Shown here: one piece after another, positions 49,394 to 57,387 of the stretch
Layout: every line of letters begins with the position of its first letter
How positions within the stretch are numbered: position 1 is the stretch's first letter
Source: CAYNLG01 sp964397995
GTDB lineage: Bacteria > Planctomycetota > Phycisphaerae > FEN-1346
DNA length: 58,251 bases
Assembly: GCA_964397995.1 (NCBI GenBank)
Contig: CAYNLG010000015.1
Location: forward strand, 1-58,251
Direction of reading: 5' to 3'
Notes under the pieces: generated by a model
Told to the model about the DNA's origin: nothing
Databases searched by the model: none
Seen by the model: only the letters and a program-made list of their open reading frames with translations
Program-made: the position numbers and the translations under genes

Positions 49394-50884
49394 TTAAGGA
49401 TTGCCTGACAGCTTGGCGAAGAACGCCCTGATGCCCTCGTAGTAGTTCCCCTGGGCCGCGTACACCAGGAACGCCAGCGTCGCGAGGATCGCCAGGGCCA
49501 TCCCCAGGTTCCAGAGCCACCGCCGGCCGCCCGTCGGCAGGTCTTTGCCCAGGTACGCGCGGCGGTTGTGCAGGACGAAGAAGCCGATATAGGCGATCGG
49601 CAGCATCAGGCCGCAGATCGCGCTCGTCCAGACCGCGACCCAGAAGCCCATGACCTTCCAGAGGATCACGCCCAGGAACCCGACGCCGGGGATAAGCGTG
49701 CAGAGCCGGTAGCGCCAGCCCTCGGGCTCCAGGCCAAAGATTTCGCACCCCGCGAACCCGGCCACCAGCATGTGCGTGGTGATGGAGCTCAGCACCATGC
49801 CGAGGATGCCGAGGCCGAAGATGAGGTGGCCGATCTCCTTGCCGACGCCCGCCTCGGCGATCATGGAAGCCGCCGCCACCGGCGAGACCTTGTCGCCGAG
49901 CGCCTCGTTGCCGTAGATCGTGCAGGCCGCGGCGATGCTCATCAGGCTCGTGGCCGCGATGAAGGGAATCAGCATGCCCGTGACGAGGTCAAAGCGGGCG
50001 AACCCCTGGTGCTCCCGGCCCCAGCCGCGCGCAAGCAGCGTGTACGGGTACATGAAGGTCATGTTGATGCCGACGGCGGCGCCGAACGCGCCGAGGACGG
50101 TACCGACGCCCTTGGGGTCGTCGAGAGAGGGGATGTAGAGGGGCAGGAAGCCCTTGGCGAGCTCGCCCCAGCGGATCCGCCCGGCCAGGGCGGCCCGGAC
50201 GACCACGACGACGAAGCTCAGGATAATGATCCAGACCATGAGCTTGAGGGCCCGCTCGTAGAGACGGACGCCCTTCCATCCGCGGCTGTAGTTCCAGGTG
50301 ATGATGGTCGAGACGACCAGGATGACGGCGCCGATGGCAAGCATCAGGGCCGTGTCGCCGCCCCCGCCGGCCGGCCACCAGCCGGAGGCGGTCTTGATAA
50401 TGTCCTTGGCCATGCCGCCCGCGAGGGCGTACTGTGGGAAGTGCCAGATGACCGTCGCGACGAGCGAGGCCAGGGCCCAGGCCCAGCCGACGCTCGGATG
50501 GACGTAGCGGTTCATCGCGCCGAAGGGCCGGGCCCGCGTCGCCAGCGTTTGGTAGCTCATCGCCGAGAGCATGATGATGCCCAGGAACATGGCGACGGGC
50601 TGGACCCAGAGGAGCTTGTAGCCGAACAGGGCGCCGATAGTGAGGCTGCCGGCGGCCGACCCGCCGCCCAGCGTCATCGCGCTCTGGAGCCACCCGGGGC
50701 CGGTCATGCGGGCGTAGCCGGCCCAGCGCGTGAGCGCGGGTTTGCCCTGGAGGTCGGCCAGCGCGGCCTTCTCGGCGGCCAATTCGTCGGCATCGCGCGG
50801 CGAGACGATGGGCAGACCATGGCGGATCTCGTCGGCGTCCGCGGGCCGGGGCGTGGGGGCGGCGGGGGGCGGCATGTCGCTCAT
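49394..50884 (-). CDS. Nramp-family-like membrane transporter without DPGN/MPH motifs
   Basis: A 496-residue protein with a cytoplasmic N-terminal tail of about 60 residues and 11-12 TM helices. The start of TM1, GPGWLQSAMTLGGGSAAGSL, aligns with the Nramp helix that normally has DPGN, which is LGGG here. TM6, INMTFMYPYTLLARGW, aligns with the MPH helix but reads MYP. The metal-binding Asp, Asn and His of true Nramp are therefore missing. The substrate may not be Mn2+/Fe2+. Homologues of this kind are common in Planctomycetota. Promoter at 50914; divergent from the oxidoreductase at 51114. Confidence 0.72.
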   Translation of the reverse strand: MSDMPPPAAPTPRPADADEIRHGLPIVSPRDADELAAEKAALADLQGKPALTRWAGYARMTGPGWLQSAMTLGGGSAAGSLTIGALFGYKLLWVQPVAMFLGIIMLSAMSYQTLATRARPFGAMNRYVHPSVGWAWALASLVATVIWHFPQYALAGGMAKDIIKTASGWWPAGGGGDTALMLAIGAVILVVSTIITWNYSRGWKGVRLYERALKLMVWIIILSFVVVVVRAALAGRIRWGELAKGFLPLYIPSLDDPKGVGTVLGAFGAAVGINMTFMYPYTLLARGWGREHQGFARFDLVTGMLIPFIAATSLMSIAAACTIYGNEALGDKVSPVAAASMIAEAGVGKEIGHLIFGLGILGMVLSSITTHMLVAGFAGCEIFGLEPEGWRYRLCTLIPGVGFLGVILWKVMGFWVAVWTSAICGLMLPIAYIGFFVLHNRRAYLGKDLPTGGRRWLWNLGMALAILATLAFLVYAAQGNYYEGIRAFFAKLSGNP

Positions 50885-50913
50885 CGACGGGTCCTTTCCG
50901 ATGGCCGCGTCCG

Positions 50914-50942
50914 ACTATCCCCGAGGTGCCGCGCGGCTGCAA
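50914..50942 (-). promoter_or_regulatory. Promoter of the Nramp-like transporter
   Basis: On the minus strand TTGCAG, 17 bases, GATAGT, about 30 bases before the ATG. It faces away from the promoter at 51057 in a 229-base divergent gap. Confidence 0.5.
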
Positions 50943-51056
50943 GCGATTTTCTTTCGCCGGCGCCCCGGATGGCAGCGCAACAGGCGGAACCCCGGGCGGG
51001 CCGCTCGGTTTAAGCCGGTGGCGCGGCCGGGGGCCGTGGCGGGACGCGGAAATCCC

Positions 51057-51084
51057 TTGCTCCGACCCGCGGGCCGCGTAGGCT
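51057..51084 (+). promoter_or_regulatory. Promoter of the carbohydrate cluster
   Basis: TTGCTC, 16 bases, TAGGCT, 30 bases before the oxidoreductase ATG. Confidence 0.4.
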
Positions 51085-51113
51085 GGGCCAATCCTCATGC
51101 ACAAGGAGAGCCG

Positions 51114-52379
51114 ATGAGCCACGCGCGCTCCGTCACCCGCCGCCGCTTCCTGAAAGGCACCGCCGCCGCGGCCGTAGCCGCCCCGTACGTCCTGACCTCG
51201 TCGGCCCTGGGCGCGGGCGGAAAGAAGCCTGCCAGTGAGCGGATCGTCACGGTCTCGATCGGCATCCGCAACCGCGGGTCGAACCTGCTGGGGGCGTGCC
51301 TGGGCGACAACGACTGCCAAGTCCTCGGCATCTGCGATGTCGACGACACGTACCGCGAGAAGGGCATCGACCGCGTCGCCAAACACTACGGGCACGACCC
51401 CGCGAAGGTCCTCCGCTGGAAGGACTATCACGAGGTCATGGCCCGGGACGACGTCGACGCGGTGGTCATCGCGACGCCGGACCACACACACGCCATCATC
51501 TCGATCGCGGCGTGCCAGAGCGGCAAGGACGTGTACTGCGAGAAGCCGATGACCCTCACGATCGCCGACGGCCGCGCCATGGCCGAGGCCGTCCGCCGCC
51601 ATGGCCGCGTCCTCCAGGTGGGGAGCCAGCGGCGGACGGACGGGCGCTGGCGGCACACGTGCGAGCTATTGCGGAACGGCCGCATCGGCAAGCTCCACAC
51701 CGTCAACGTCAACATCAGCACCCGCTCGGGCAAGAACGAGGCCTGGGACCCCCAGCCCGTGCCGTCCGAACTCGATTACGACCTCTGGCTCGGCCCGGCG
51801 CCGTACACCGGGTACCACCCCGGGCGGGTCCACTACAACTTCCGTTTCGTCACGGACTTCTCCGGCGGGGACGTCACGAACTGGGGCGCCCATTTCCTGG
51901 ATGTCGCCCAGTGGGGCATCGGCGCCGACGAGTCCGGCCCCCTCGAGGTCGAGGGCACCGGCCGGCGGCACCCGCCCGGCTCGCTCCACGACTGCTTCTT
52001 CGACATCAACTGCACCTTCAAGTACGCCGGCGGCGTCACGCTGAACCTGAAGAGCGGCAGGGGAAACTGCACCTTCATCGGCACCGAGGGCCAAATCCCC
52101 GGCAAGGTCAAGGACGACACCATCGGCCCGGGCGACCTGCACCTGTACCGGACGAACCGCGGTCAGATGGGCGACTTCCTGCATTGCGTCCGCACGCGGA
52201 AGGACCCGGCCGCCCCGGTCGAGACCGGCCACCGCTCGTCCACGGTCTGCCACCTCGCCAACATTGCCATGACCCTCGGCCGCAAGCTGAAGTGGGACCC
52301 GGTCAAGGAGGAGTTCGTCGGCGACGACGAGGCGAACCGGATGCGGCACCGTCCGTACCGGGCGCCGTACACGCTCTGA
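51114..52379 (+). CDS. Tat-exported Gfo/Idh/MocA oxidoreductase
   Basis: A 421-residue NAD(P)-dependent sugar oxidoreductase. The Tat signal is VTRRRFLKGTAAAAVAAPYV. Unlike the usual GxGxxG, the nucleotide loop reads SIGIRNRGSNLL; downstream ICDVDD, VVIATPDHTH and the catalytic Lys motif YCEKPMTLTI are standard. The C-terminal domain has GGDVTNWGAHFLDVAQW with the conserved Asp/His. AAGGAGAG precedes the ATG. It heads a plus-strand group with ThuA, a HEAT-TIM fusion and a mannonate-dehydratase-like gene. Such exported oxidoreductases make or use 3-keto sugars. Confidence 0.9.
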   Translation: MSHARSVTRRRFLKGTAAAAVAAPYVLTSSALGAGGKKPASERIVTVSIGIRNRGSNLLGACLGDNDCQVLGICDVDDTYREKGIDRVAKHYGHDPAKVLRWKDYHEVMARDDVDAVVIATPDHTHAIISIAACQSGKDVYCEKPMTLTIADGRAMAEAVRRHGRVLQVGSQRRTDGRWRHTCELLRNGRIGKLHTVNVNISTRSGKNEAWDPQPVPSELDYDLWLGPAPYTGYHPGRVHYNFRFVTDFSGGDVTNWGAHFLDVAQWGIGADESGPLEVEGTGRRHPPGSLHDCFFDINCTFKYAGGVTLNLKSGRGNCTFIGTEGQIPGKVKDDTIGPGDLHLYRTNRGQMGDFLHCVRTRKDPAAPVETGHRSSTVCHLANIAMTLGRKLKWDPVKEEFVGDDEANRMRHRPYRAPYTL

Positions 52380-52405
52380 GCCCCGCTGTCTGAGAGGAGG
52401 GCGCC

Positions 52406-53173
52406 ATGCGCCAGCTGCTGCTTATCACCTGCTGCCTTGCCGCGGCCGCCGCGGCCGTCGGGTCGGCCGTCGCCGAGGACAAGGCCAAGGAGGCCCCGCC
52501 CCTGAAGGTCCACATGATCAGCGGCTCGAAGGAGTACAAGAGCGAGCCGTCGCTGAAGGCCTTCAAGACGTACCTGGAGGCGCACTACCCGGTCACGTGC
52601 ACGCTCTCGCTCGGCCAGGACGGCGGCAAGGACCTGCCGAACCTGGAGGCGCTCGACGACGCGGACGTGATGCTCGTCTTCTGCCGCCGCCAGAAGATCG
52701 ACGGCGAGCAGATCGAGCGGATCAAGGCCTGGTGCAAGGCCGGGAAGCCCGTCGTGGGCCTGCGGACGGCCAGCCACGCCTTCCAGAAGTTCCTGGAGAT
52801 GGACCGCGACGTCTTCGGCGGCAGCTACAAGGGCCACGGCAAGGGCGAGCCCGTCCAGGTGAAGGTTCACGAGGCCAACAAGGGGCATCCGATCCTGACC
52901 GGCGTCAGCGAGTGGCAGCGGGACGGCAAGCTCTACCGGAACCCCGACAACGCCGAGGACGCGATCCTGCTCCTTACGGGCACCGGCGAGACCAGCAAGG
53001 ACACCCAGCCCCTGGCGTGGGCCCGCGTCTACGACAAGGACGCCGACGGCCGCGCCTTCTACACCGGCATGGGCTACCCGCACGACTTCGAGAGCGCGAA
53101 CTTCCAGCGGGTGCTCGTGAACGCGATCTTCTGGACGGCCAAGCGGCCGATCCCGGCGAAACCCGCATCCTAA
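52406..53173 (+). CDS. Secreted ThuA-like protein
   Basis: A 255-residue protein with a signal peptide (LLLITCCLAAAAAAVGSAVA) and a ThuA-like (glutamine-amidotransferase-like) domain: VHMISGSKEYKSEPSLKAF, VMLVFCRRQKIDGEQIERIKAW, VGLRTASHAFQKF and AFYTGMGYPHDFESANF. ThuA was described for trehalose utilisation, and the fold lacks the amidotransferase triad. It sits 26 bases after the Gfo/Idh/MocA gene, consistent with a sugar-oxidation unit. A GC-rich stem (GCGGCC/GGCCGC at 53179-53194) lies between it and the next gene. Confidence 0.87.
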   Translation: MRQLLLITCCLAAAAAAVGSAVAEDKAKEAPPLKVHMISGSKEYKSEPSLKAFKTYLEAHYPVTCTLSLGQDGGKDLPNLEALDDADVMLVFCRRQKIDGEQIERIKAWCKAGKPVVGLRTASHAFQKFLEMDRDVFGGSYKGHGKGEPVQVKVHEANKGHPILTGVSEWQRDGKLYRNPDNAEDAILLLTGTGETSKDTQPLAWARVYDKDADGRAFYTGMGYPHDFESANFQRVLVNAIFWTAKRPIPAKPAS

Positions 53174-53222
53174 TCCCCGCGGCCCCCTGGCCGCATCCAT
53201 CGGACGGAGGAGGACCCCTGGC

Positions 53223-56102
53223 ATGCATCGCACCCTTGCCCGCATCCTGGCGTGCACCGTTGCGGTCGCGCTGGCGACCGCCGCGCTGGCGGCCGACGTC
53301 GGCGACCTCGACACGGCCTTCGAGGCGCTGAAGGCCTACGACTGGGGCGGCGGCCGCGAGGCCGTCGAGCCGATCGACAAGGCCGTCAACGAGGCCGGGA
53401 CGGATGCGAAGCTCCGGGCGGACCTGGAGAAGCGGCTGCTGGAGGTGGCGACGGCGGAGACCGCCTCCCGGGCCGCCCGCCAGTTCACCTGCCGCATGCT
53501 CAGCCTCATCGCGAGCCCGACGAGCGTGCCGAAGCTGGCGCCGATGCTGACGGACCCGGAGCTGTCACACGCGGCCCGGATGGTGCTGGAGCGGGTGGGG
53601 GACCCGACGGCCCGCACGGCCATGCGGAAAGCCGTGCCGAGGGCGCAGGGCGATGTCAAGATCGGCCTGATCAACTCGCTCGGGGTGCTCCGCGATGCCG
53701 AGGCCGCCGAGATGCTGATGCCGATGCTGCAGGCGACGGATGCGGAGCTGGCGTCGGCCGCGGCCTACGCCCTGGGCCGCATCGCCACGCCGCGGGCCGC
53801 CGTGGCCCTGGTGGGATTCCAGAAGATGGCCCCCGAGGCGCTGCAGCCGGCGGCGGTGGACGCGTGTCTGACGGCCGCGGGCGAGCTTCTGGCGGCCGGC
53901 CAAGTCGACGCCGCCGCCACCATCTTCCGGCACCTGAACCAGGCCGATGCCCCGGCGCACGTGAAGATGGCGGCGTTCCAGGGGCTGGTGGCGGCGGACC
54001 CGGAGCAGGCCAAGCCGCGGATCCTGGAGACGCTTGCGAGCGACAACGCCCAGACGCGCGGCCTGGCAGTCCGGCTGATCGCCGAGGCGCCCCCGGGTGC
54101 CGAGACGACCAAGGCCTTCGCCGAGGCATACGACTCGCTCGAGACGCCCGCGAAGACGGCGCTGCTGGCGGCTCTGGAACGGCGCGGCGACGTGGCGGCG
54201 CGGCCGACGGTGCTCAAAGCGGTCGAGAGTGACGTGATCCAGGTGCGGCTGGCCGCGGTGCGGGCCCTCGCGGCGCTCGGGACGGCCGACGACGTGCCGC
54301 TCCTCGTGAAGCGTGCCGCGGCGGAGGATGAGGAGGCCAAGGCGGCCCAACGCAGCCTGACGGAGCTGGGCGCCGACGGGGTCGATGCCAAGCTGATCCA
54401 GCAACTCGGCGGCGCGTCGCCCGGCGAGAAGCTCGTCCTCGTCCAGGCCCTGACCAGCCGGTCGGTGGACGCCGCCGTGCCGGCGCTCCTGGAGGAGGCC
54501 AGGGGCACCAACGACGAGATCGCCGCCGAGGCCTGCGAGGCCCTCGGCCGCTTGGCCGAGGTGGAGCACGCGGCCGCGCTCGTCGCGCTCGTCAAGGACG
54601 CGGGAAGCGACGGGCGCCGCGCCGCGGCCGAGAAGGCCCTGCTGGCGGTGTGCGGCCGGAAAAAGGGCGAGGCCGAGCCGGCGGTGCTGGCGGGCCTGAA
54701 GGGCGCGAGCCCCGCCGCCACGGCCGCCCTCGTTCGGGCCCTCGGTCACACGCGCGGCAAGGCGGGTTACGCCGAGGTCATGAAGGCCACGAAGAGCGAT
54801 AGCGCCGACGTCCAGGACGCGGCCATCCGCGTCCTCACGTCGTGGCCCGACGCCGCGGCTGCTGACGACATCCTCGCGGTCGCGCAGACGAGCGAGAACC
54901 GGGTCCACCAGGTGCTCGCCCTGCGCGGGTACGTGGACTTGGCGCGCGGCGTGCGGAACGAGGAGAAGAAGCTGGACATGCTGGCCAAGGCCCTGGCCGC
55001 CGCGGCGCGGCCGGACGAGAAGCGCCTGGTGCTCGGGGCCCTTGGGGACGTGCATACGACCGAGTCGCTCCGCATGGCCACCGGCCTGATCGACGAGCCG
55101 GGTCTGGCGGAAGACGCGTGCCCCGTGGTCGTCCGGATTGCCGAGAAGATGAAGAACCCGCCCGCCGAGGTCGTCCGACCCGCGATGGAGAACGTCATGA
55201 GCACCACGAAGAACAAGAAGGTCAAAGACGCCGCCGCCAAGCTCCTGGGCAAGGCCGGCCCGAAGCCGCGCCTGACCCCGCGGGCCGAAGACAACCGTGG
55301 GCCGTTCACCATCTATGCCGCGCCTTTGGCCAAGCGCGACGACTCGGCCGCCGAGAAACTCGGCTGGCGGCTCGCGTGCCAGACGTACACGTTCCGGAAG
55401 CTCACGTTCTTCGAGACGCTCGACAAGCTGGCCGCACTCGGCATCAAGTACGTGGAAGTCTGGCCGGGCCAGCGCGTGAGCCCGGACCTGAAGGAGAAGA
55501 TGAGCCCCGGCATGTCGCCCGAGGTGCTGGAGCAGGTCCGGGCGAAGCTGAAGGAAACGGGCATCCAGCCGGTCTGCATCGGCGTCACGGGCGTCAACGA
55601 AGAGACCTGCCGGTTCGCCACGGCGCTCGGCATCGAGGTGATCACGAGCGAAACGAAGCCCTCCGAAGAGGTTGACGCGCTGCTTGCCAAGTACGACCTC
55701 CGCGAAGCCATCCACAACCACCCGAACTCGTGGCCGCCCGAGGAGGTCCTGAAGGCCTGCGAGGGCCGCTCGACGCGCATCGGCGCATGCGCCGACACGG
55801 GCCACTGGATGCGCCGGGGTCTGAACCCGGTCGAGACGCTCAAGGCGCTCGAGGGCCGCATCGTCAGCGTCCACTTCAAGGACCTGAACGAGTACGGTGG
55901 AAAAGGCAAGAAGCCCCACGACGTTCCGTGGGGCACCGGCCAGGGGGACGCGCGCGGCCAGCTCTCGGAGTTGCACCGCCAGGGCTTCAAGGGCGTGGTC
56001 GCGATCGAGTATGAGCACGGGTCGGTCGAGGACCTGATGGAGAACCTGCCGAAGTGCATCCGGTTCTTCGACGCCACGGCCGCCGAACTGGCCGCCGAGT
56101 AG
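53223..56102 (+). CDS. Secreted HEAT-repeat/xylose-isomerase-like TIM barrel fusion
   Basis: A 959-residue protein with a signal peptide (ILACTVAVALATAALA). Residues 30-690 are HEAT/armadillo-like helical repeats, many beginning with D/E-P or A-A-x-A-L. From about residue 712, LGWRLACQTYTFRKLTFFETLDKLAALGIKYVEVWPGQ, the C-terminal 250 residues form a sugar-isomerase/epimerase TIM barrel, with AIHNHPN, CADTGHWMRRG, VSVHFKDLNEYG and VVAIEYEHGS. The isomerase metal residues look intact. GGAGGAGG lies ahead of the ATG. The repeat part may dock the enzyme to partners of the same cluster. Confidence 0.85.
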   Translation: MHRTLARILACTVAVALATAALAADVGDLDTAFEALKAYDWGGGREAVEPIDKAVNEAGTDAKLRADLEKRLLEVATAETASRAARQFTCRMLSLIASPTSVPKLAPMLTDPELSHAARMVLERVGDPTARTAMRKAVPRAQGDVKIGLINSLGVLRDAEAAEMLMPMLQATDAELASAAAYALGRIATPRAAVALVGFQKMAPEALQPAAVDACLTAAGELLAAGQVDAAATIFRHLNQADAPAHVKMAAFQGLVAADPEQAKPRILETLASDNAQTRGLAVRLIAEAPPGAETTKAFAEAYDSLETPAKTALLAALERRGDVAARPTVLKAVESDVIQVRLAAVRALAALGTADDVPLLVKRAAAEDEEAKAAQRSLTELGADGVDAKLIQQLGGASPGEKLVLVQALTSRSVDAAVPALLEEARGTNDEIAAEACEALGRLAEVEHAAALVALVKDAGSDGRRAAAEKALLAVCGRKKGEAEPAVLAGLKGASPAATAALVRALGHTRGKAGYAEVMKATKSDSADVQDAAIRVLTSWPDAAAADDILAVAQTSENRVHQVLALRGYVDLARGVRNEEKKLDMLAKALAAAARPDEKRLVLGALGDVHTTESLRMATGLIDEPGLAEDACPVVVRIAEKMKNPPAEVVRPAMENVMSTTKNKKVKDAAAKLLGKAGPKPRLTPRAEDNRGPFTIYAAPLAKRDDSAAEKLGWRLACQTYTFRKLTFFETLDKLAALGIKYVEVWPGQRVSPDLKEKMSPGMSPEVLEQVRAKLKETGIQPVCIGVTGVNEETCRFATALGIEVITSETKPSEEVDALLAKYDLREAIHNHPNSWPPEEVLKACEGRSTRIGACADTGHWMRRGLNPVETLKALEGRIVSVHFKDLNEYGGKGKKPHDVPWGTGQGDARGQLSELHRQGFKGVVAIEYEHGSVEDLMENLPKCIRFFDATAAELAAE

Positions 56103-56121
56103 CGGGCTGAGGGGACGTCCC

Positions 56122-57225
56122 ATGGACCGTCGCGATTTCCTGGCCCTGGCGGGCGCCGGCGCCGCCGCCGCCGGAGCCGCTTCGTTCCTGCCGGGGGCGA
56201 AGGCCGTGGCCCAGGCGGCATCGGCCTCGCCGAGCCGCGCGGCCGCCGACCGCATGAAGGTCGGATGCCAGCGGTGGGGCTCGTCGCCGGAGAAGCTGCC
56301 GTTCCTGCTGCGGTGCGGAGTGCGCCACATTTGCGTCTCGCCGGCCAAGAGCGGGCCGGACGGCATCTGGACCGAGGCCACCTGCCGCGAGCGCCTTCAG
56401 CAGGTCCGCGACGCCGGGCTCAAGCCCGTCTCGATGTACTGGGGTGTGCAGAACAGCGTCCTCGTGCCCGAGCGGCGCGACGGGGCCATCGCCCGCCTCG
56501 TCAAGACCATCGAGGCCGCCGGGGCCGCCGGCGTCCCCTGCCTCGCCTACAACCTGCACGTCCGCGTCTGGCGGGCCCGCACGGGCCATGCGCCGGGGCG
56601 CGGCGGGAGCCAGTACTCCGAGTGGAAGCTGGACGACGTCTCGCCGCAGAAGAAGCCCGACATCGGGCCCTGCGAGCCGGACGAGATGTGGAACCGGATC
56701 GCGTACTTCCTCGAGCGGGTCGTGCCGGCGGCCGAGAAGGCGAAGGTCCGGCTGGCCTGCCACCCGCCCGACCCGCCGATGCCGAAACCGAACCCCTACG
56801 GCATCGCGCAGGTGCTCGACACGGTCGAGGGCCTGAAGCGGTTCGTCCAGACCTGCGACAGCCCGTACCACGGCCTGACCTTCTGCCAAGGCTGCATCTG
56901 GGAGATGCTCCCCGAGGCGGAGAAGCCCGAGGGCCTGTACGACGCCATCCGCTGGTTCGGGTCGCGCGGGAAGATCTTCCAGGTCCACTTCCGGAACCTG
57001 CGCGGCGGGCGGGCGCACTTTGCCGAGACCTACCACGACGAGGGCGAAATCGATATGGTGCGGGCCGCCCGGACGTACAAGGAGGTGGGCTACACGGGCA
57101 TCCTCATGCCGGACCACCTGCCGGGCCACGAGGACGACCCGGGCGGGATGCAGGCGTTCGCCTGGGCGTACGGATACATCAAGGGCATCCTCCACGCCGT
57201 GGAGGGCTATCCCGGCACGGCCTGA
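56122..57225 (+). CDS. Tat-exported mannonate-dehydratase-like TIM barrel protein
   Basis: A 367-residue protein with a Tat signal (MDRRDFLALAGAGAAAAGAASF). The barrel matches UxuA-type mannonate dehydratase, with KVGCQRWGSSPE, ACHPPDPPMP, QGCIWEMLPE, VHFRNLRGGRAHFAETYHDEGEIDM and GILMPDHLPGH. UxuA converts D-mannonate to 2-keto-3-deoxygluconate in the cytoplasm. Export by Tat is unusual for UxuA, so a related exported sugar isomerase or dehydratase is the safer reading. It is 19 bases after the HEAT fusion and before another Gfo/Idh/MocA gene. Confidence 0.82.
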   Translation: MDRRDFLALAGAGAAAAGAASFLPGAKAVAQAASASPSRAAADRMKVGCQRWGSSPEKLPFLLRCGVRHICVSPAKSGPDGIWTEATCRERLQQVRDAGLKPVSMYWGVQNSVLVPERRDGAIARLVKTIEAAGAAGVPCLAYNLHVRVWRARTGHAPGRGGSQYSEWKLDDVSPQKKPDIGPCEPDEMWNRIAYFLERVVPAAEKAKVRLACHPPDPPMPKPNPYGIAQVLDTVEGLKRFVQTCDSPYHGLTFCQGCIWEMLPEAEKPEGLYDAIRWFGSRGKIFQVHFRNLRGGRAHFAETYHDEGEIDMVRAARTYKEVGYTGILMPDHLPGHEDDPGGMQAFAWAYGYIKGILHAVEGYPGTA

Positions 57226-57387
57226 GGCCGGTTTCCGGGGTCCGAGAGGCGATACTTTGCCGCCCCCGGGCGGTTAGACGGAGCGGTTGCCGGCATCCGC
57301 GGCCGGGGCGGTGTGCGGTCGGTGCCGGACGAGACGAACACATTCCCCCCGCGCGGGGCCAGCCATTCTATGGAGGTCACTCAGCCA

